Source: Auanema rhodensis (taxonomy: Eukaryota; Nematoda; Chromadorea; Rhabditida; Rhabditidae). Taken from it: a stretch of 64,000 bases of DNA. Location: contig OZ059895.1 in assembly GCA_964057225.1 (NCBI GenBank), positions 20,718,688-20,782,687 of the forward strand, given 5' to 3'. Shown here piece by piece: positions 12,291 to 26,800 of the stretch; within the stretch, counting starts at the first letter, position 1; each line of letters starts with the position of its first letter. Made by a program: the position numbers and the translations under genes. The notes beneath the pieces are model-generated. The model had not been told where the DNA came from. It saw only the letters and a list, made by a program, of their open reading frames with translations, and did no database searches.

Positions 12291-13400
12291 GGTAACCATG
12301 ACTTTGAAATTTACGTGAACTTTAATTTATGCTAATTAAGTGAACTCATGATGTGCACTTGGTATGTAACTCGCTTCACGTGAAAGATAAAGGGATGCGG
12401 TTTTCAAAATTAGATTCCCCATGTCCATATTAGTCTAAAAACAAATTTTTATTGATATTGGTGGATGGTAACCATGACTTTGAAATTTACGTGAACTTTA
12501 ATTTATGCTAATTAAGTGCACACATGATGTGCACTTGGTATGTAACTCGCTTCACGTGAAAGATAAAGGGATGCGGTTTTCAAAATTAGATTTCGCATGT
12601 CCATATTAGTCTAAAAACAAATTGTTATTGATATTGGTGCATGGTAACCATGACTTTAAAATTTACGTGAACTTTAATTTATGCTAATTAAGTGTACACA
12701 TGATGTGCACTTGGTATGTAACTCGCTTCAAGTCAAAGATAAAGAGATGCGGTTTTCAAAATTAGATTCCCCATGTCCATATAAGTCTAAAAACAAATTT
12801 TTATTGATATTGGTGCATGGTAACCATGACTTTAAAATTTACGTGAACTTCAATTTATGCTAATTAAGTGAACTCATGATGTGCACTTGGTATGTAACTC
12901 GCTTCACGTGAAAGATAAAGGGATGCGGTTTTCAAAATTAGATTTCCCATGTCCATATTAGTCTAAAAACAAATTTTTATTGATATTGGTGGATGGTAAC
13001 CATGACTTTGAAATTTACGTGAACTTTAATTTATGCTAATTAAGTGCACACATGATGTGCACTTGGTATGTAACTCGCTTCACGTGAAAGATAAAGGGAT
13101 GCGGTTTTCAAAATTAGATTTCGCATGTCCATATTAGTCTAAAAACAAATTTTTATTGATATTGGTGCATGGTAACCATGACTTTGAAATTTACGTGAAC
13201 TTTAATTTATGCTAATTAAGTGTACACGTGATGTGCACTTGGTATGTAACTCGCTTCAAGTCAAAGATAAAGAGATGCGGTTTTCAAAATTAGATTCCCC
13301 ATGTCCATATAAGTCTAAAAACAAATTTTTATTGATATTGGTGCATGGTAACCATGACTTTAAAATTTACGTGAACTTCAATTTATGCTAATTAAGTGTA
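12271..13400 (+). repeat. Satellite B higher-order repeat, 528-bp period (3-mer)
   Basis: The rare variant TGAACTCATG occurs at 12341 and 12869, 528 bp apart. The TCAAGTCAAAG monomers starting at 12681 and 13209 are also 528 bp apart. These are the B monomers next to the junction, and the TGAACTC variant is confined to them. Confidence 0.85.
12514..12536. other. Representative satellite B hairpin dyad
   Basis: Arms AAGTGCACA and TGTGCACTT are perfectly complementary around a 5-base loop (CATGA). This is the perfect form, seen in monomers reading GTGCAC in the first arm. The commoner GTGTAC form has one T opposite G. The dyad recurs once per 176 bp through the array and could extrude as a small cruciform. 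Function is unknown. Confidence 0.8.
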
Positions 13401-16400
13401 CACGTGATGTGCACTTGGTATGTAACTCGCTTCACGTGAAAGATAAAGGGATGCGGTTTCCAAAATTAGATTTCGCATGTCCATATTAGTCTAAAAACAA
13501 ATTTTTATTGATATTGGTGCATGGTAACCATGACTTTGAAATTTACGTGAACTTTAATTTATGCTAATTAAGTGTACACATGATGTGCACTTGGTATGTA
13601 ACTCGCTTCAAGTGAAAGATAAAGAGATGCGGTTTCCAAAATTAGATTTCGCATGTCCATATTAGTCTAAAAACAAATTTTTATTGATATTGGTGCATGG
13701 TAACCATGACTTTAAAATTTACGTGAACTTTAATTTATGCTAATTAAGTGTACACATGATGTGCACTTGGTATGTAACTCGCTTCACGTCAAAGATAAAG
13801 AGATGCGGTTTTCAAAATTAGATTCCCCATGTCCATATTAGTCTAAAAACAAATTTTTATTAATATTGGTGCATGGTAACCATGACTTTAAAATTTACGT
13901 GAACTTCAATTTATGCTAATTAAGTGTACACGTGATGTGCACTTGGTATGTAACTCGCTTCACGTGAAAGATAAAGGGATGCGGTTTCCAAAATTAGATT
14001 TCGCATGTCCATATTAGTCTAAAAACAAATTTTTATTGATATTGGTGCATGGTAACCATGACTTTGAAATTTACGTGAACTTTAATTTATGCTAATTAAG
14101 TGTACACATGATGTGCACTTGGTATGTAACTCGCTTCAAGTGAAAGATAAAGAGATGCGGTTTCCAAAATTAGATTTCGCATGTCCATATTAGTCTAAAA
14201 ACAAATTTTTATTGATATTGGTGCATGGTAACCATGACTTTAAAATTTACGTGAACTTTAATTTATGCTAATTTAGTGTACACATGATGTGCACTTGGTA
14301 TGTAACTCGCTTCACGTCAAAGATAAAGAGATGCGGTTTTCAAAATTAGATTCCCCATGTCCATATTAGTCTAAAAACAAATTTTTATTGATATTGGTGG
14401 ATGGTAACCATGACTTTGAAATTTACGTGAACTTTAATTTATGCTAATTAAGTGCACACATGATGTGCACTTGGTATGTAACTCGCTTCACGTGAAAGAT
14501 AAAGGGATGCGGTTTTCAAAATTAGATTTCGCATGTCCATATTAGTCTAAAAACAAATTGTTATTGATATTGGTGCATGGTAACCATGACTTTAAAATTT
14601 ACGTGAACTTTAATTTATGCTAATTAAGTGTACACATGATGTGCACTTGGTATGTAACCCGCTTCAAGTGAAAGATAAAGAGATGCGGTTTTCAAAATTA
14701 GATTTCGCATGTCCATATTAGTCTAAAAACAAATTTTTATTGATATTGGTGCATGGTAACCATGACTTTGAAATTTACGTGAACTTTAATTTATGCTAAT
14801 TAAGTGTACACGTGATGTGCACTTGGTATGTAACTCGCTTCACGTCAAAGATAAAGAGATGCGGTTTTCAAAATTAGATTTCGCATGTCCATATAAGTCT
14901 AAAAACAAATTTTTATTGATATTGGTGCATGGTAACCATGACTTTGAAATTTACGTGAACTTTAATTTATGCTAATTAAGTGTACACGTGATGTGCACTT
15001 GGTATGTAACTCGCTTCAAGTCAAAGATAAAGAGATGCGGTTTTCAAAATTAGATTCCCCATGTCCATATAAGTCTAAAAACAAATTTTTATTGATATTG
15101 GTGCATGGTAACCATGACTTTAAAATTTACGTGAACTTCAATTTATGCTAATTAAGTGTACACGTGATGTGCACTTGGTATGTAACTCGCTTCACGTGAA
15201 AGATAAAGGGATGCGGTTTCCAAAATTAGATTTCGCATGTCCATATTAGTCTAAAAACAAATTTTTATTGATATTGGTGCATGGTAACCATGACTTTGAA
15301 ATTTACGTGAACTTTAATTTATGCTAATTAAGTGTACACATGATGTGCACTTGGTATGTAACTCGCTTCAAGTGAAAGATAAAGAGATGCGGTTTCCAAA
15401 ATTAGATTTCGCATGTCCATATTAGTCTAAAAACAAATTTTTATTGATATTGGTGCATGGTAACCATGACTTTAAAATTTACGTGAACTTTAATTTATGC
15501 TAATTAAGTGTACACATGATGTGCACTTGGTATGTAACTCGCTTCACGTCAAAGATAAAGAGATGCGGTTTTCAAAATTAGATTCCCCATGTCCATATTA
15601 GTCTAAAAACAAATTTTTATTAATATTGGTGCATGGTAACCATGACTTTAAAATTTACGTGAACTTCAATTTATGCTAATTAAGTGTACACGTGATGTGC
15701 ACTTGGTATGTAACTCGCTTCACGTGAAAGATAAAGGGATGCGGTTTCCAAAATTAGATTTCGCATGTCCATATTAGTCTAAAAACAAATTTTTATTGAT
15801 ATTGGTGCATGGTAACCATGACTTTGAAATTTACGTGAACTTTAATTTATGCTAATTAAGTGTACACATGATGTGCACTTGGTATGTAACTCGCTTCAAG
15901 TGAAAGATAAAGAGATGCGGTTTCCAAAATTAGATTTCGCATGTCCATATTAGTCTAAAAACAAATTTTTATTGATATTGGTGCATGGTAACCATGACTT
16001 TAAAATTTACGTGAACTTTAATTTATGCTAATTTAGTGTACACATGATGTGCACTTGGTATGTAACTCGCTTCACGTCAAAGATAAAGAGATGCGGTTTT
16101 CAAAATTAGATTCCCCATGTCCATATTAGTCTAAAAACAAATTTTTATTGATATTGGTGGATGGTAACCATGACTTTGAAATTTACGTGAACTTTAATTT
16201 ATGCTAATTAAGTGCACACATGATGTGCACTTGGTATGTAACTCGCTTCACGTGAAAGATAAAGGGATGCGGTTTTCAAAATTAGATTTCGCATGTCCAT
16301 ATTAGTCTAAAAACAAATTGTTATTGATATTGGTGCATGGTAACCATGACTTTAAAATTTACGTGAACTTTAATTTATGCTAATTAAGTGTACACATGAT

Positions 16401-16665
16401 GTGCACTTGGTATGTAACCCGCTTCAAGTGAAAGATAAAGAGATGCGGTTTTCAAAATTAGATTTCGCATGTCCATATTAGTCTAAAAACAAATTTTTAT
16501 TGATATTGGTGCATGGTAACCATGACTTTGAAATTTACGTGAACTTTAATTTATGCTAATTAAGTGTACACGTGATGTGCACTTGGTATGTAACTCGCTT
16601 CACGTCAAAGATAAAGAGATGCGGTTTTCAAAATTAGATTTCGCATGTCCATATAAGTCTAAAAA
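13145..16665 (+). repeat. Satellite B higher-order repeat, 1760-bp period (10-mer), two copies
   Basis: Two ten-monomer blocks, about 13145-14905 and 14905-16665. Private variants recur at exactly 1760 bp: TGTAACCCGC at about 14656 and 16416, the GGTGGATGG monomer at 14397 and 16157, CAAGTCAAAG monomers at 13209 and 14969. The block ends where the next monomer switches from TTCCCCATG to TTTCGCATG and from CAAGTC to CACGTC. The two copies are almost identical. Confidence 0.9.
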
Positions 16666-19600
16666 CAAATTTTTATTGATATTGGTGCATGGTAACCATG
16701 ACTTTGAAATTTACGTGAACTTTAATTTATGCTAATTAAGTGTACACATGCTGTGCACTTGGTATGTAACTCGCTTCACGTCAAAGATAAAGAGATGCGG
16801 TTTTCAAAATTAGATTTCGCATGTCCATATAAGTCTAAAAACAAATTTTTATTGATATTGGTGCATGGTAACCATGACTTTAAAATTTACGTGAACTTTA
16901 ATTTATGCTAATTTAGTGTACACATGATGTGCACTTGGTATGTAACTCGCTTCACGTCAAAGATAAAGAGATGCGGTTTTCAAAATTAGATTCCCCATGT
17001 CCATATTAGTCTAAAAACAAATTTTTATTGATATTGGTGGATGGTAACCATGACTTTGAAATTTACGTGAACTTTAATTTATGCTAATTAAGTGCACACA
17101 TGATGTGCACTTGGTATGTAACTCGCTTCACGTGAAAGATAAAGGGATGCGGTTTTCAAAATTAGATTTCGCATGTCCATATTAGTCTAAAAACAAATTG
17201 TTATTGATATTGGTGCATGGTAACCATGACTTTAAAATTTACGTGAACTTTAATTTATGCTAATTAAGTGTACACATGATGTGCACTTGGTATGTAACTC
17301 GCTTCACGTCAAAGATAAAGAGATGCGGTTTTCAAAATTAGATTCCCCATGTCCATATTAGTCTAAAAACAAATTTTTATTGATATTGGTGGATGGTAAC
17401 CATGACTTTGAAATTTACGTGAACTTTAATTTATGCTAATTAAGTGCACACATGATGTGCACTTGGTATGTAACTCGCTTCACGTCAAAGATAAAGGGAT
17501 GCGGTTTTCAAAATTAGATTCCCCATGTCCATATTAGTCTAAAAACAAATTTTTATTGATATTGGTGGATGGTAACCATGACTTTGAAATTTACGTGAAC
17601 TTTAATTTATGCTAATTAAGTGCACACATGATGTGCACTTGGTATGTAACTCGCTTCACGTGAAAGATAAAGGGATGCGGTTTTCAAAATTAGATTTCGC
17701 ATGTCCATATTAGTCTAAAAACAAATTTTTATTGATATTGGTGGATGGTAATCATGACTTTGAAATTTACGTGAACTTTAATTTATGCTAATTAAGTGCA
17801 CACATGATGTGCACTTGGTATGTAACTCGCTTCACGTCAAAGATAAAGAGATGCGGTTTTCAAAATTAGATTCCCCATGTCCATATTAGTCTAAAAACAA
17901 ATTTTTATTGATATTGGTGGATGGTAACCATGACTTTGAAATTTACGTGAACTTTAATTTATGCTAATTAAGTGCACACATGATGTGCACTTGGTATGTA
18001 ACTCGCTTCACGTGAAAGATAAAGGGATGCGGTTTTCAAAATTAGATTTCGCATGTCCATATTAGTCTAAAAACAAATTGTTATTGATATTGGTGCATGG
18101 TAACCATGACTTTAAAATTTACGTGAACTTTAATTTATGCTAATTGAGTGTACACATGATGTGCACTTGGTATGTAACTCGCTTCAAGTGAAAGATAAAG
18201 AGATGCGGTTTTCAAAATTAGATTTCGCATGTCCATATTAGTCTAAAAACAAATTTTTATTGATATTGGTGCATGGTAACCATGACTTTGAAATTTACGT
18301 GAACTTTAATTTATGCTAATTAAGTGTACACGTGATGTGCACTTGGTATGTAACTCGCTTCACGTCAAAGATAAAGAGATGCGGTTTTCAAAATTAGATT
18401 TCGCATGTCCATATAAGTCTAAAAACAAATTTTTATTGATATTGGTGCATGGTAACCATGACTTTGAAATTTACGTGAACTTTAATTTATGCTAATTAAG
18501 TGTACACATGCTGTGCACTTGGTATGTAACTCGCTTCACGTCAAAGATAAAGAGATGCGGTTTTCAAAATTAGATTCCCCATGTCCATATTAGTCTAAAA
18601 ACAAATTTTTATTAATATTGGTGCATGGTAACCATGACTTTGAAATTTACGTGAACTTTAATTTATGCTAATTAAGTGTACACGTGATGTGCACTTGGTA
18701 TGTAACTTGCTTCACGTGAAAGATAAAGAGATGCGGTTTTCAAAATTAGATTTCGCATGTCCATATTAGTCTAAAAACAAATTTTTATTGATATTGGTGC
18801 ATGGTAACCATGACTTTGAAATTTACGTGAACTTTAATTTATGCTAATTAAGTGTACACATGATGTGCACTTGGTATGTAACTCGCTTCAAGTGAAAGAT
18901 AAAGAGATGCGGTTTTCAAAATTAGATTTCGCATGTCCATATTAGTCTAAAAACAAATTTTTATTGATATTGGTGCATGGTAACCATGACTTTAAAATTT
19001 ACGTGAACTTTAATTTATGCTAATTTAGTGTACACATGATGTGCACTTGGTATGTAACTCGCTTCACGTCAAAGATAAAGAGATGCGGTTTTCAAAATTA
19101 GATTCCCCATGTCCATATTAGTCTAAAAACAAATTTTTATTGATATTGGTGGATGGTAACCATGACTTTGAAATTTACGTGAACTTTAATTTATGCTAAT
19201 TAAGTGCACACATGATGTGCACTTGGTATGTAACTCGCTTCACGTGAAAGATAAAGGGATGCGGTTTTCAAAATTAGATTTCGCATGTCCATTTTAGTCT
19301 AAAAACAAATTGTTATTGATATTGGTGCATGGTAACCATGACTTTGAAATTTACGTGAACTTTAATTTATGCTAATTAAGTGTACACATGATGTGCACTT
19401 GGTATGTAACTCGCTTCAAGTGAAAGATAAAGAGATGCGGTTTCCAAAATTAGATTTCGCATGTCCATATTAGTCTAAAAACAAATTTTTATTGATATTG
19501 GTGCATGGTAACCATGACTTTAAAATTTACGTGAACTTTAATTTATGCTAATTAAGTGTACACATGATGTGCACTTGGTATGTAACTCGCTTCACGTCAA

Positions 19601-20049
19601 AGATAAAGAGATGCGGTTTTCAAAATTAGATTCCCCATGTCCATATTAGTCTAAAAACAAATTTTTATTGATATTGGTGGATGGTAATCATGACTTTGAA
19701 ATTTACGTGAACTTTAATTTATGCTAATTAAGTGCACACATGATGTGCACTTGGTATGTAACTCGCTTCACGTCAAAGATAAAGAGATGCGGTTTTCAAA
19801 ATTAGATTCCCCATGTCCATATTAGTCTAAAAACAAATTTTTATTGATATTGGTGGATGGTAACCATGACTTTGAAATTTACGTGAACTTTAATTTATGC
19901 TAATTAAGTGCACACATGATGTGCACTTGGTATGTAACTCGCTTCACGTGAAAGATAAAGGGATGCGGTTTTCAAAATTAGATTTCGCATGTCCATATTA
20001 GTCTAAAAACAAATTGTTATTGATATTGGTGCATGGTAACCATGACTTT
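16666..20049 (+). repeat. Satellite B, mixed monomers without a clean local period
   Basis: Continuous 176-bp monomers mixing the GTGG/GGGATG type, the CACGTC/CCCCATG type and the CAAGTG/TTCGCATG type. Monomers with CATGCTGTGCAC occur at about 16747 and 18507, 1760 bp apart, so the ten-monomer period of the preceding block persists in part. Variants GGTAATCATG (about 17748 and 19684) and CCATTTTAG (about 19290) mark shorter duplications. No gene is seen. Confidence 0.8.
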
Positions 20050-22960
20050 AAAATTTACGTGAACTTTAATTTATGCTAATTAAGTGTACACATGATGTGC
20101 ACTTGGTATGTAACTCGCTTCAAGTGAAAGATAAAGAGATGCGGTTTTCAAAATTAGATTTCGCATGTCCATATTAGTCTAAAAACAAATTTTTATTGAT
20201 ATTGGTGCATGGTAACCATGACTTTGAAATTTACGTGAACTTTAATTTATGCTAATTAAGTGTACACGTGATGTGCACTTGGTATGTAACTCGCTTCACG
20301 TCAAAGATAAAGAGATGCGGTTTTCAAAATTAGATTTCGCATGTCCATATAAGTCTAAAAACAAATTTTTATTGATATTGGTGCATGGTAACCATGACTT
20401 TGAAATTTACGTGAACTTTAATTTATGCTAATTAAGTGTACACATGCTGTGCACTTGGTATGTAACTCGCTTCACGTCAAAGATAAAGAGATGCGGTTTT
20501 CAAAATTAGATTTCGCATGTCCATATAAGTCTAAAAACAAATTTTTATTGATATTGGTGCATGGTAACCATGACTTTAAAATTTACGTGAACTTTAATTT
20601 ATGCTAATTTAGTGTACACATGATGTGCACTTGGTATGTAACTCGCTTCACGTCAAAGATAAAGAGATGCGGTTTTCAAAATTAGATTTCGCATGTCCAT
20701 ATAAGTCTCAAAACAAATTTTTATTGATATTGGTGCATGGTAACCATGACTTTGAAATTTACGTGAACTTTAATTTATGCTAATTAAGTGCACACATGAT
20801 GTGCACTTGGTATGTAACTCGCTTCACGTCAAAGATAAAGAGATGCGGTTTTCAAAATTAGATTCCCCATGTCCATATTAGTCTAAAAACAAATTTTTAT
20901 TGATATTGGTGCATGGTAACCATGACTTTAAAATTTACGTGAACTTTAATTTATGCTAATTAAGTGTACACATGATGTGCACTTGGTATGTAACTCGCTT
21001 CAAGTGAAAGATAAAGAGATGCGGTTTTCAAAATTAGATTTCGCATGTCCATATTAGTCTAAAAACAAATTTTTATTGATATTGGTGCATGGTAACCATG
21101 ACTTTGAAATTTACGTGAACTTTAATTTATGCTAATTAAGTGTACACGTGATGTGCACTTGGTATGTAACTCGCTTCACGTCAAAGATAAAGAGATGCGG
21201 TTTTCAAAATTAGATTTCGCATGTCCATATAAGTCTAAAAACAAATTTTTATTGATATTGGTGCATGGTAACCATGACTTTGAAATTTACGTGAACTTTA
21301 ATTTATGCTAATTAAGTGTACACATGCTGTGCACTTGGTATGTAACTCGCTTCACGTCAAAGATAAAGAGATGCGGTTTTCAAAATTACATTCCCCATGT
21401 CCATATTAGTCTAAAAACAAATTTTTATTAATATTGGTGCATGGTAACCATGACTTTGAAATTTACGTGAACTTTAATTTATGCTAATTAAGTGTACACA
21501 TGATGTGCACTTGGTATGTAACTCGCTTCAAGTGAAAGATAAAGAGATGCGGTTTTCAAAATTAGATTTCGCATGTCCATATTAGTCTAAAAACAAATTT
21601 TTATTGATATTGGTGCATGGTAACCATGACTTTGAAATTTACGTGAACTTTAATTTATGCTAATTAAGTGTACACGTGATGTGCACTTGGTATGTAACTC
21701 GCTTCACGTCAAAGATAAAGAGATGCGGTTTTCAAAATTAGATTTCGCATGTCCATATAAGTCTAAAAACAAATTTTTATTGATATTGGTGCATGGTAAC
21801 CATGACTTTGAAATTTACGTGAACTTTAATTTATGCTAATTAAGTGTACACATGCTGTGCACTTGGTATGTAACTCGCTTCACGTCAAAGATAAAGAGAT
21901 GCGGTTTTCAAAATTAGATTTCGCATGTCCATATAAGTCTAAAAACAAATTTTTATTGATATTGGTGCATGGTAACCATGACTTTAAAATTTACGTGAAC
22001 TTTAATTTATGCTAATTTAGTGTACACATGATGTGCACTTGGTATGTAACTCGCTTCACGTCAAAGATAAAGAGATGCGGTTTTCAAAATTAGATTTCGC
22101 ATGTCCATATAAGTCTCAAAACAAATTTTTATTGATATTGGTGCATGGTAACCATGACTTTGAAATTTACGTGAACTTTAATTTATGCTAATTAAGTGCA
22201 CACATGATGTGCACTTGGTATGTAACTCGCTTCACGTCAAAGATAAAGATATGCGGTTTTCAAAATTAGATTCCCCATGTCCATATTAGTCTAAAAACAA
22301 ATTTTTATTGATATTGGTGCATGGTAACCATGACTTTAAAATTTACGTGAACTTTAATTTATGCTAATTAAGTGTACACATGATGTGCACTTGGTATGTA
22401 ACTCGCTTCAAGTGAAAGATAAAGAGATGCGGTTTTCAAAATTAGATTTCGCATGTCCATATTAGTCTAAAAACAAATTTTTATTGATATTGGTGCATGG
22501 TAACCATGACTTTGAAATTTACGTGAACTTTAATTTATGCTAATTAAGTGTACACGTGATGTGCACTTGGTATGTAACTCGCTTCACGTCAAAGATAAAG
22601 AGATGCGGTTTTCAAAATTAGATTTCGCATGTCCATATAAGTCTAAAAACAAATTTTTATTGATATTGGTGCATGGTAACCATGACTTTGAAATTTACGT
22701 GAACTTTAATTTATGCTAATTAAGTGTACACATGCTGTGCACTTGGTATGTAACTTGCTTCACGTCAAAGATAAAGAGATGCGGTTTTCAAAATTACATT
22801 CCCCATGTCCATATTAGTCTAAAAACAAATTTTTATTAATATTGGTGCATGGTAACCATGACTTTGAAATTTACGTGAACTTTAATTTATGCTAATTAAG
22901 TGTACACATGATGTGCACTTGGTATGTAACTCGCTTCAAGTGAAAGATAAAGAGATGCGG
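20050..22960 (+). repeat. Satellite B higher-order repeat, 1408-bp period (8-mer), two copies
   Basis: The private variant AATTACATTCCCC occurs at about 21384 and 22792, 1408 bp apart. Equivalent monomers at 20249/21657, 20425/21833 and 21129/22537 also differ by 1408. The second copy has its own later changes, for example AAAGATATGCGG near 22249 and AACTTGCTTC near 22755. Edges are approximate. Confidence 0.88.
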
Positions 22961-23189
22961 TTTTCAAAATTAGATTTCGCATGTCCATATTAGTCTAAAA
23001 ACAAATTTTTATTGATATTGGTGGATGGTAACCATGACTTTGAAATTTACGTGAACTTTAATTTATGCTAATTAAGTGCACACATGATGTGCACTTGGTA
23101 TGTAACTCGCTTCACGTGAAAGATAAAGAGATGCGGTTTTCAAAATTAGATTTCGCATGTCCATATTAGTCTAAAAACAAATTGTTATT

Positions 23190-23890
23190 GATATTGGTGC
23201 ATGGTAACCATGACTTTAAAATTTACGTGAACTTTAATTTATGCTAATTTAGTGTACACATGATGTGCACTTGGTATGTAACTCGCTTCACGTCGAAGAT
23301 AAAGAGATGCGGTTTTCAAAATTAGATTCCCCATGTCCATATTAGTCTAAAAACAAATTTTTATTGATATTGGTGGATGGTAACCATGACTTTGAAATTT
23401 ACGTGAACTTTAATTTATGCTAATTAAGTGTACACATGATGTGCACTTGGTATGTAACTCGCTTCAAGTGAAAGATAAAGAGATGCGGTTTTCAAAATTA
23501 GATTTCGCATGTCCATATTAGTCTAAAAACAAATTTTTATTGATATTGGTGCATGGTAACCATGACTTTAAAATTTACGTGAACTTTAATTTATGCTAAT
23601 TTAGTGTACACATGATGTGCACTTGGTATGTAACTCGCTTCACGTCGAAGATAAAGAGATGCGGTTTTCAAAATTAGATTCCCCATGTCCATATTAGTCT
23701 AAAAACAAATTTTTATTGATATTGGTGGATGGTAACCATGACTTTGAAATTTACGTGAACTTTAATTTATGCTAGTTAAGTGTACACATGATGTGCACTT
23801 GGTATGTAACTCGCTTCAAGTGAAAGATAAAGAGATGCGGTTTTCAAAATTAGATTTCGCATGTCCATATTAGTCTAAAAACAAATTTTT
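23190..23890 (+). repeat. Satellite B higher-order repeat, 352-bp period (2-mer)
   Basis: The private variant CGTCGAAG occurs only at 23291 and 23643, 352 bp apart. The adjacent TAATTTAGTG and GGTGGATGG variants follow the same step. A single-monomer change, GCTAGTTAAG near 23770, is found only in the second copy. Confidence 0.88.
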
Positions 23891-26800
23891 ATTGATATTG
23901 GTGCATGGTAACCATGACTTTGAAAATTACGTGAACTTTAATTTATGCTAATTAAGTGTACACATGATGTGCACTTGGTATGTAACTCGCTTCAAGTGAA
24001 AGATAAAGAGATGCGGTTTTCAAAATTAGATTCCCCATGTCCATATTAGTCTAAAAACAAATTTTTATTGATATTGGTGCATGGTAACCATGACTTTAAA
24101 ATTTACGTGAACTTTAATTTATGCTAATTAAGTGCACACATGATGTGCACTTGGTATGTAACTCGCTTCACGTCAAAGATAAAGAGATGCGGTTTTCAAA
24201 ATTAGATTTCGCATGTCCATATTAGTCTAAAAACAAATTTTTATTGATATTGGTGCATGGTAACCATGACTTTAAAATTTACGTGAACTTTAATTTATGC
24301 TAATTTAGTGTACACATGATGTGCACTTGGTATGTAACTCGCTTCACGTCAAAGATAAAGAGATGCGGTTTTCAAAATTAGATTCCCCATGTCCATATTA
24401 GTCTAAAAACAAATTTTTATTGATATTGGTGGATGGTAACCATGACTTTGAAATTTACGTGAACTTTAATTTATGCTAATTAAGTGCACACATGATGTGC
24501 ACTTGGTATGTAACTCGCTTCACGTGAAAGATAAAGGGATGCGGTTTTCAAAATTAGATTTCGCATGTCCATTTTAGTCTAAAAACAAATTGTTATTGAT
24601 ATTGGTGCATGGTAACCATGACTTTAAAATTTACGTGAACTTTAATTTATGCTAATTAAGTGTACACATGATGTGCACTTGGTATGTAACTCGCTTCAAG
24701 TGAAAGATGAAGAGATGCGGTTTTCAAAATTAGATTTCGCATGTCCATATTAGTCTAAAAACAAATTTTTATTGATATTGGTGCATGGTAACCATGACTT
24801 TGAAAATTACGTGAACTTTAATTTATGCTAATTAAGTGTACACGTGATGTGCACTTGGTATGTAACTCGCTTCACGTCAAAGATAAAGAGATGCGGTTTT
24901 CAAAATTAGATTTCGCATGTCCATATAAGTCTCAAAACAAATTTTTATTGATATTGGTGCATGGTTACCATGACTTTGAAATTTACGTGAACTTTAATTT
25001 ATGCTAATTAAGTGCACACATGATGTGCACTTGGTATGTAACTCGCTTCACGTGAAAGATAAAGGGATGCGGTTTTCAAAATTAGATTTCGCATGTCCAT
25101 ATTAGTCTAAAAACAAATTGTTATTGATATTGGTGCATGGTAACCATGACTTTAAAATTTACGTGAACTTTAATTTATGCTAATTAAGTGTACACATGAT
25201 GTGCACTTGGTATGTAACTCGCTTCAAGTGAAAGATAAAGAGATGCGGTTTTCAAAATTAGATTTCGCATGTCCATATTAGTCTAAAAACAAATTTTTAT
25301 TGATATTGGTGCATGGTAACCATGACTTTGAAATTTACGTGAACTTTAATTTATGCTAATTAAGTGTACACGTGATGTGCACTTGGTATGTAACTCGCTT
25401 CACGTCAAAGATAAAGAGATGCGGTTTTCAAAATTAGATTTCGCATGTCCATATAAGTCTAAAAACAAATTTTTATTGATATTGGTGCATGGTAACCATG
25501 ACTTTGAAATTTACGTGAACTTTAATTTATGCTAATTAAGTGTACACATGCTGTGCACTTGGTATGTAACTCGCTTCACGTCAAAGATAAAGAGATGCGG
25601 TTTTCAAAATTAGATTTCGCATGTCCATATAAGTCTAAAAACAAATTTTTATTGATATTGGTGCATGGTAACCATGACTTTAAAATTTACGTGAACTTTA
25701 ATTTATGCTAATTTAGTGTACACATGATGTGCACTTGGTATGTAACTCGCTTCACGTCAAAGATAAAGAGATGCGGTTTTCAAAATTAGATTCCCCATGT
25801 CCATATTAGTCTAAAAACAAATTTTTATTGATATTGGTGGATGGTAACCATGACTTTGAAATTTACGTGAACTTTAATTTATGCTAATTAAGTGCACACA
25901 TGATGTGCACTTGGTATGTAACTCGCTTCACGTGAAAGATAAAGGGATGCGGTTTTCAAAATTAGATTTCGCATGTCCATATTAGTCTAAAAACAAATTG
26001 TTATTGATATTGGTGCATGGTAACCATGACTTTAAAATTTACGTGAACTTTAATTTATGCTAATTAAGTGTACACATGATGTGCACTTGGTATGTAACTC
26101 GCTTCACGTCAAAGATAAAGAGATGCGGTTTTCAAAATTAGATTCCCCATGTCCATATTAGTCTAAAAACAAATTTTTATTGATATTGGTGGATGGTAAT
26201 CATGACTTTGAAATTTACGTGAACTTTAATTTATGCTAATTAAGTGCACATATGATGTGCACTTGGTATGTAACTCGCTTCACGTCAAAGATAAAGAGAT
26301 GCGGTTTTCAAAATTAGATTCCCCATGTCCATATTAGTCTAAAAACAAATTTTTATTGATATTGGTGGATGGTAACCATGACTTTGAAATTTACGTGAAC
26401 TTTAATTTATGCTAATTAAGTGCACACATGATGTGCACTTGGTATGTAACTCGCTTCACGTGAAAGATAAAGGGATGCGGTTTTCAAAATTAGATTTCGC
26501 ATGTCCATATTAGTCTAAAAACAAATTGTTATTGATATTGGTGCATGGTAACCATGACTTTAAAATTTACGTGAACTTTAATTTATGCTAATTAAGTGTA
26601 CACATGATGTGCACTTGGTATGTAACTCGCTTCAAGTGAAAGATAAATAGATGCGGTTTTCAAAATTAGATTTCGCATGTCCATATTAGTCTAAAAACAA
26701 ATTTTTATTGATATTGGTGCATGGTAACCATGACTTTGAAATTTACGTGAACTTTAATTTATGCTAATTAAGTGTACACGTGATGTGCACTTGGTATGTA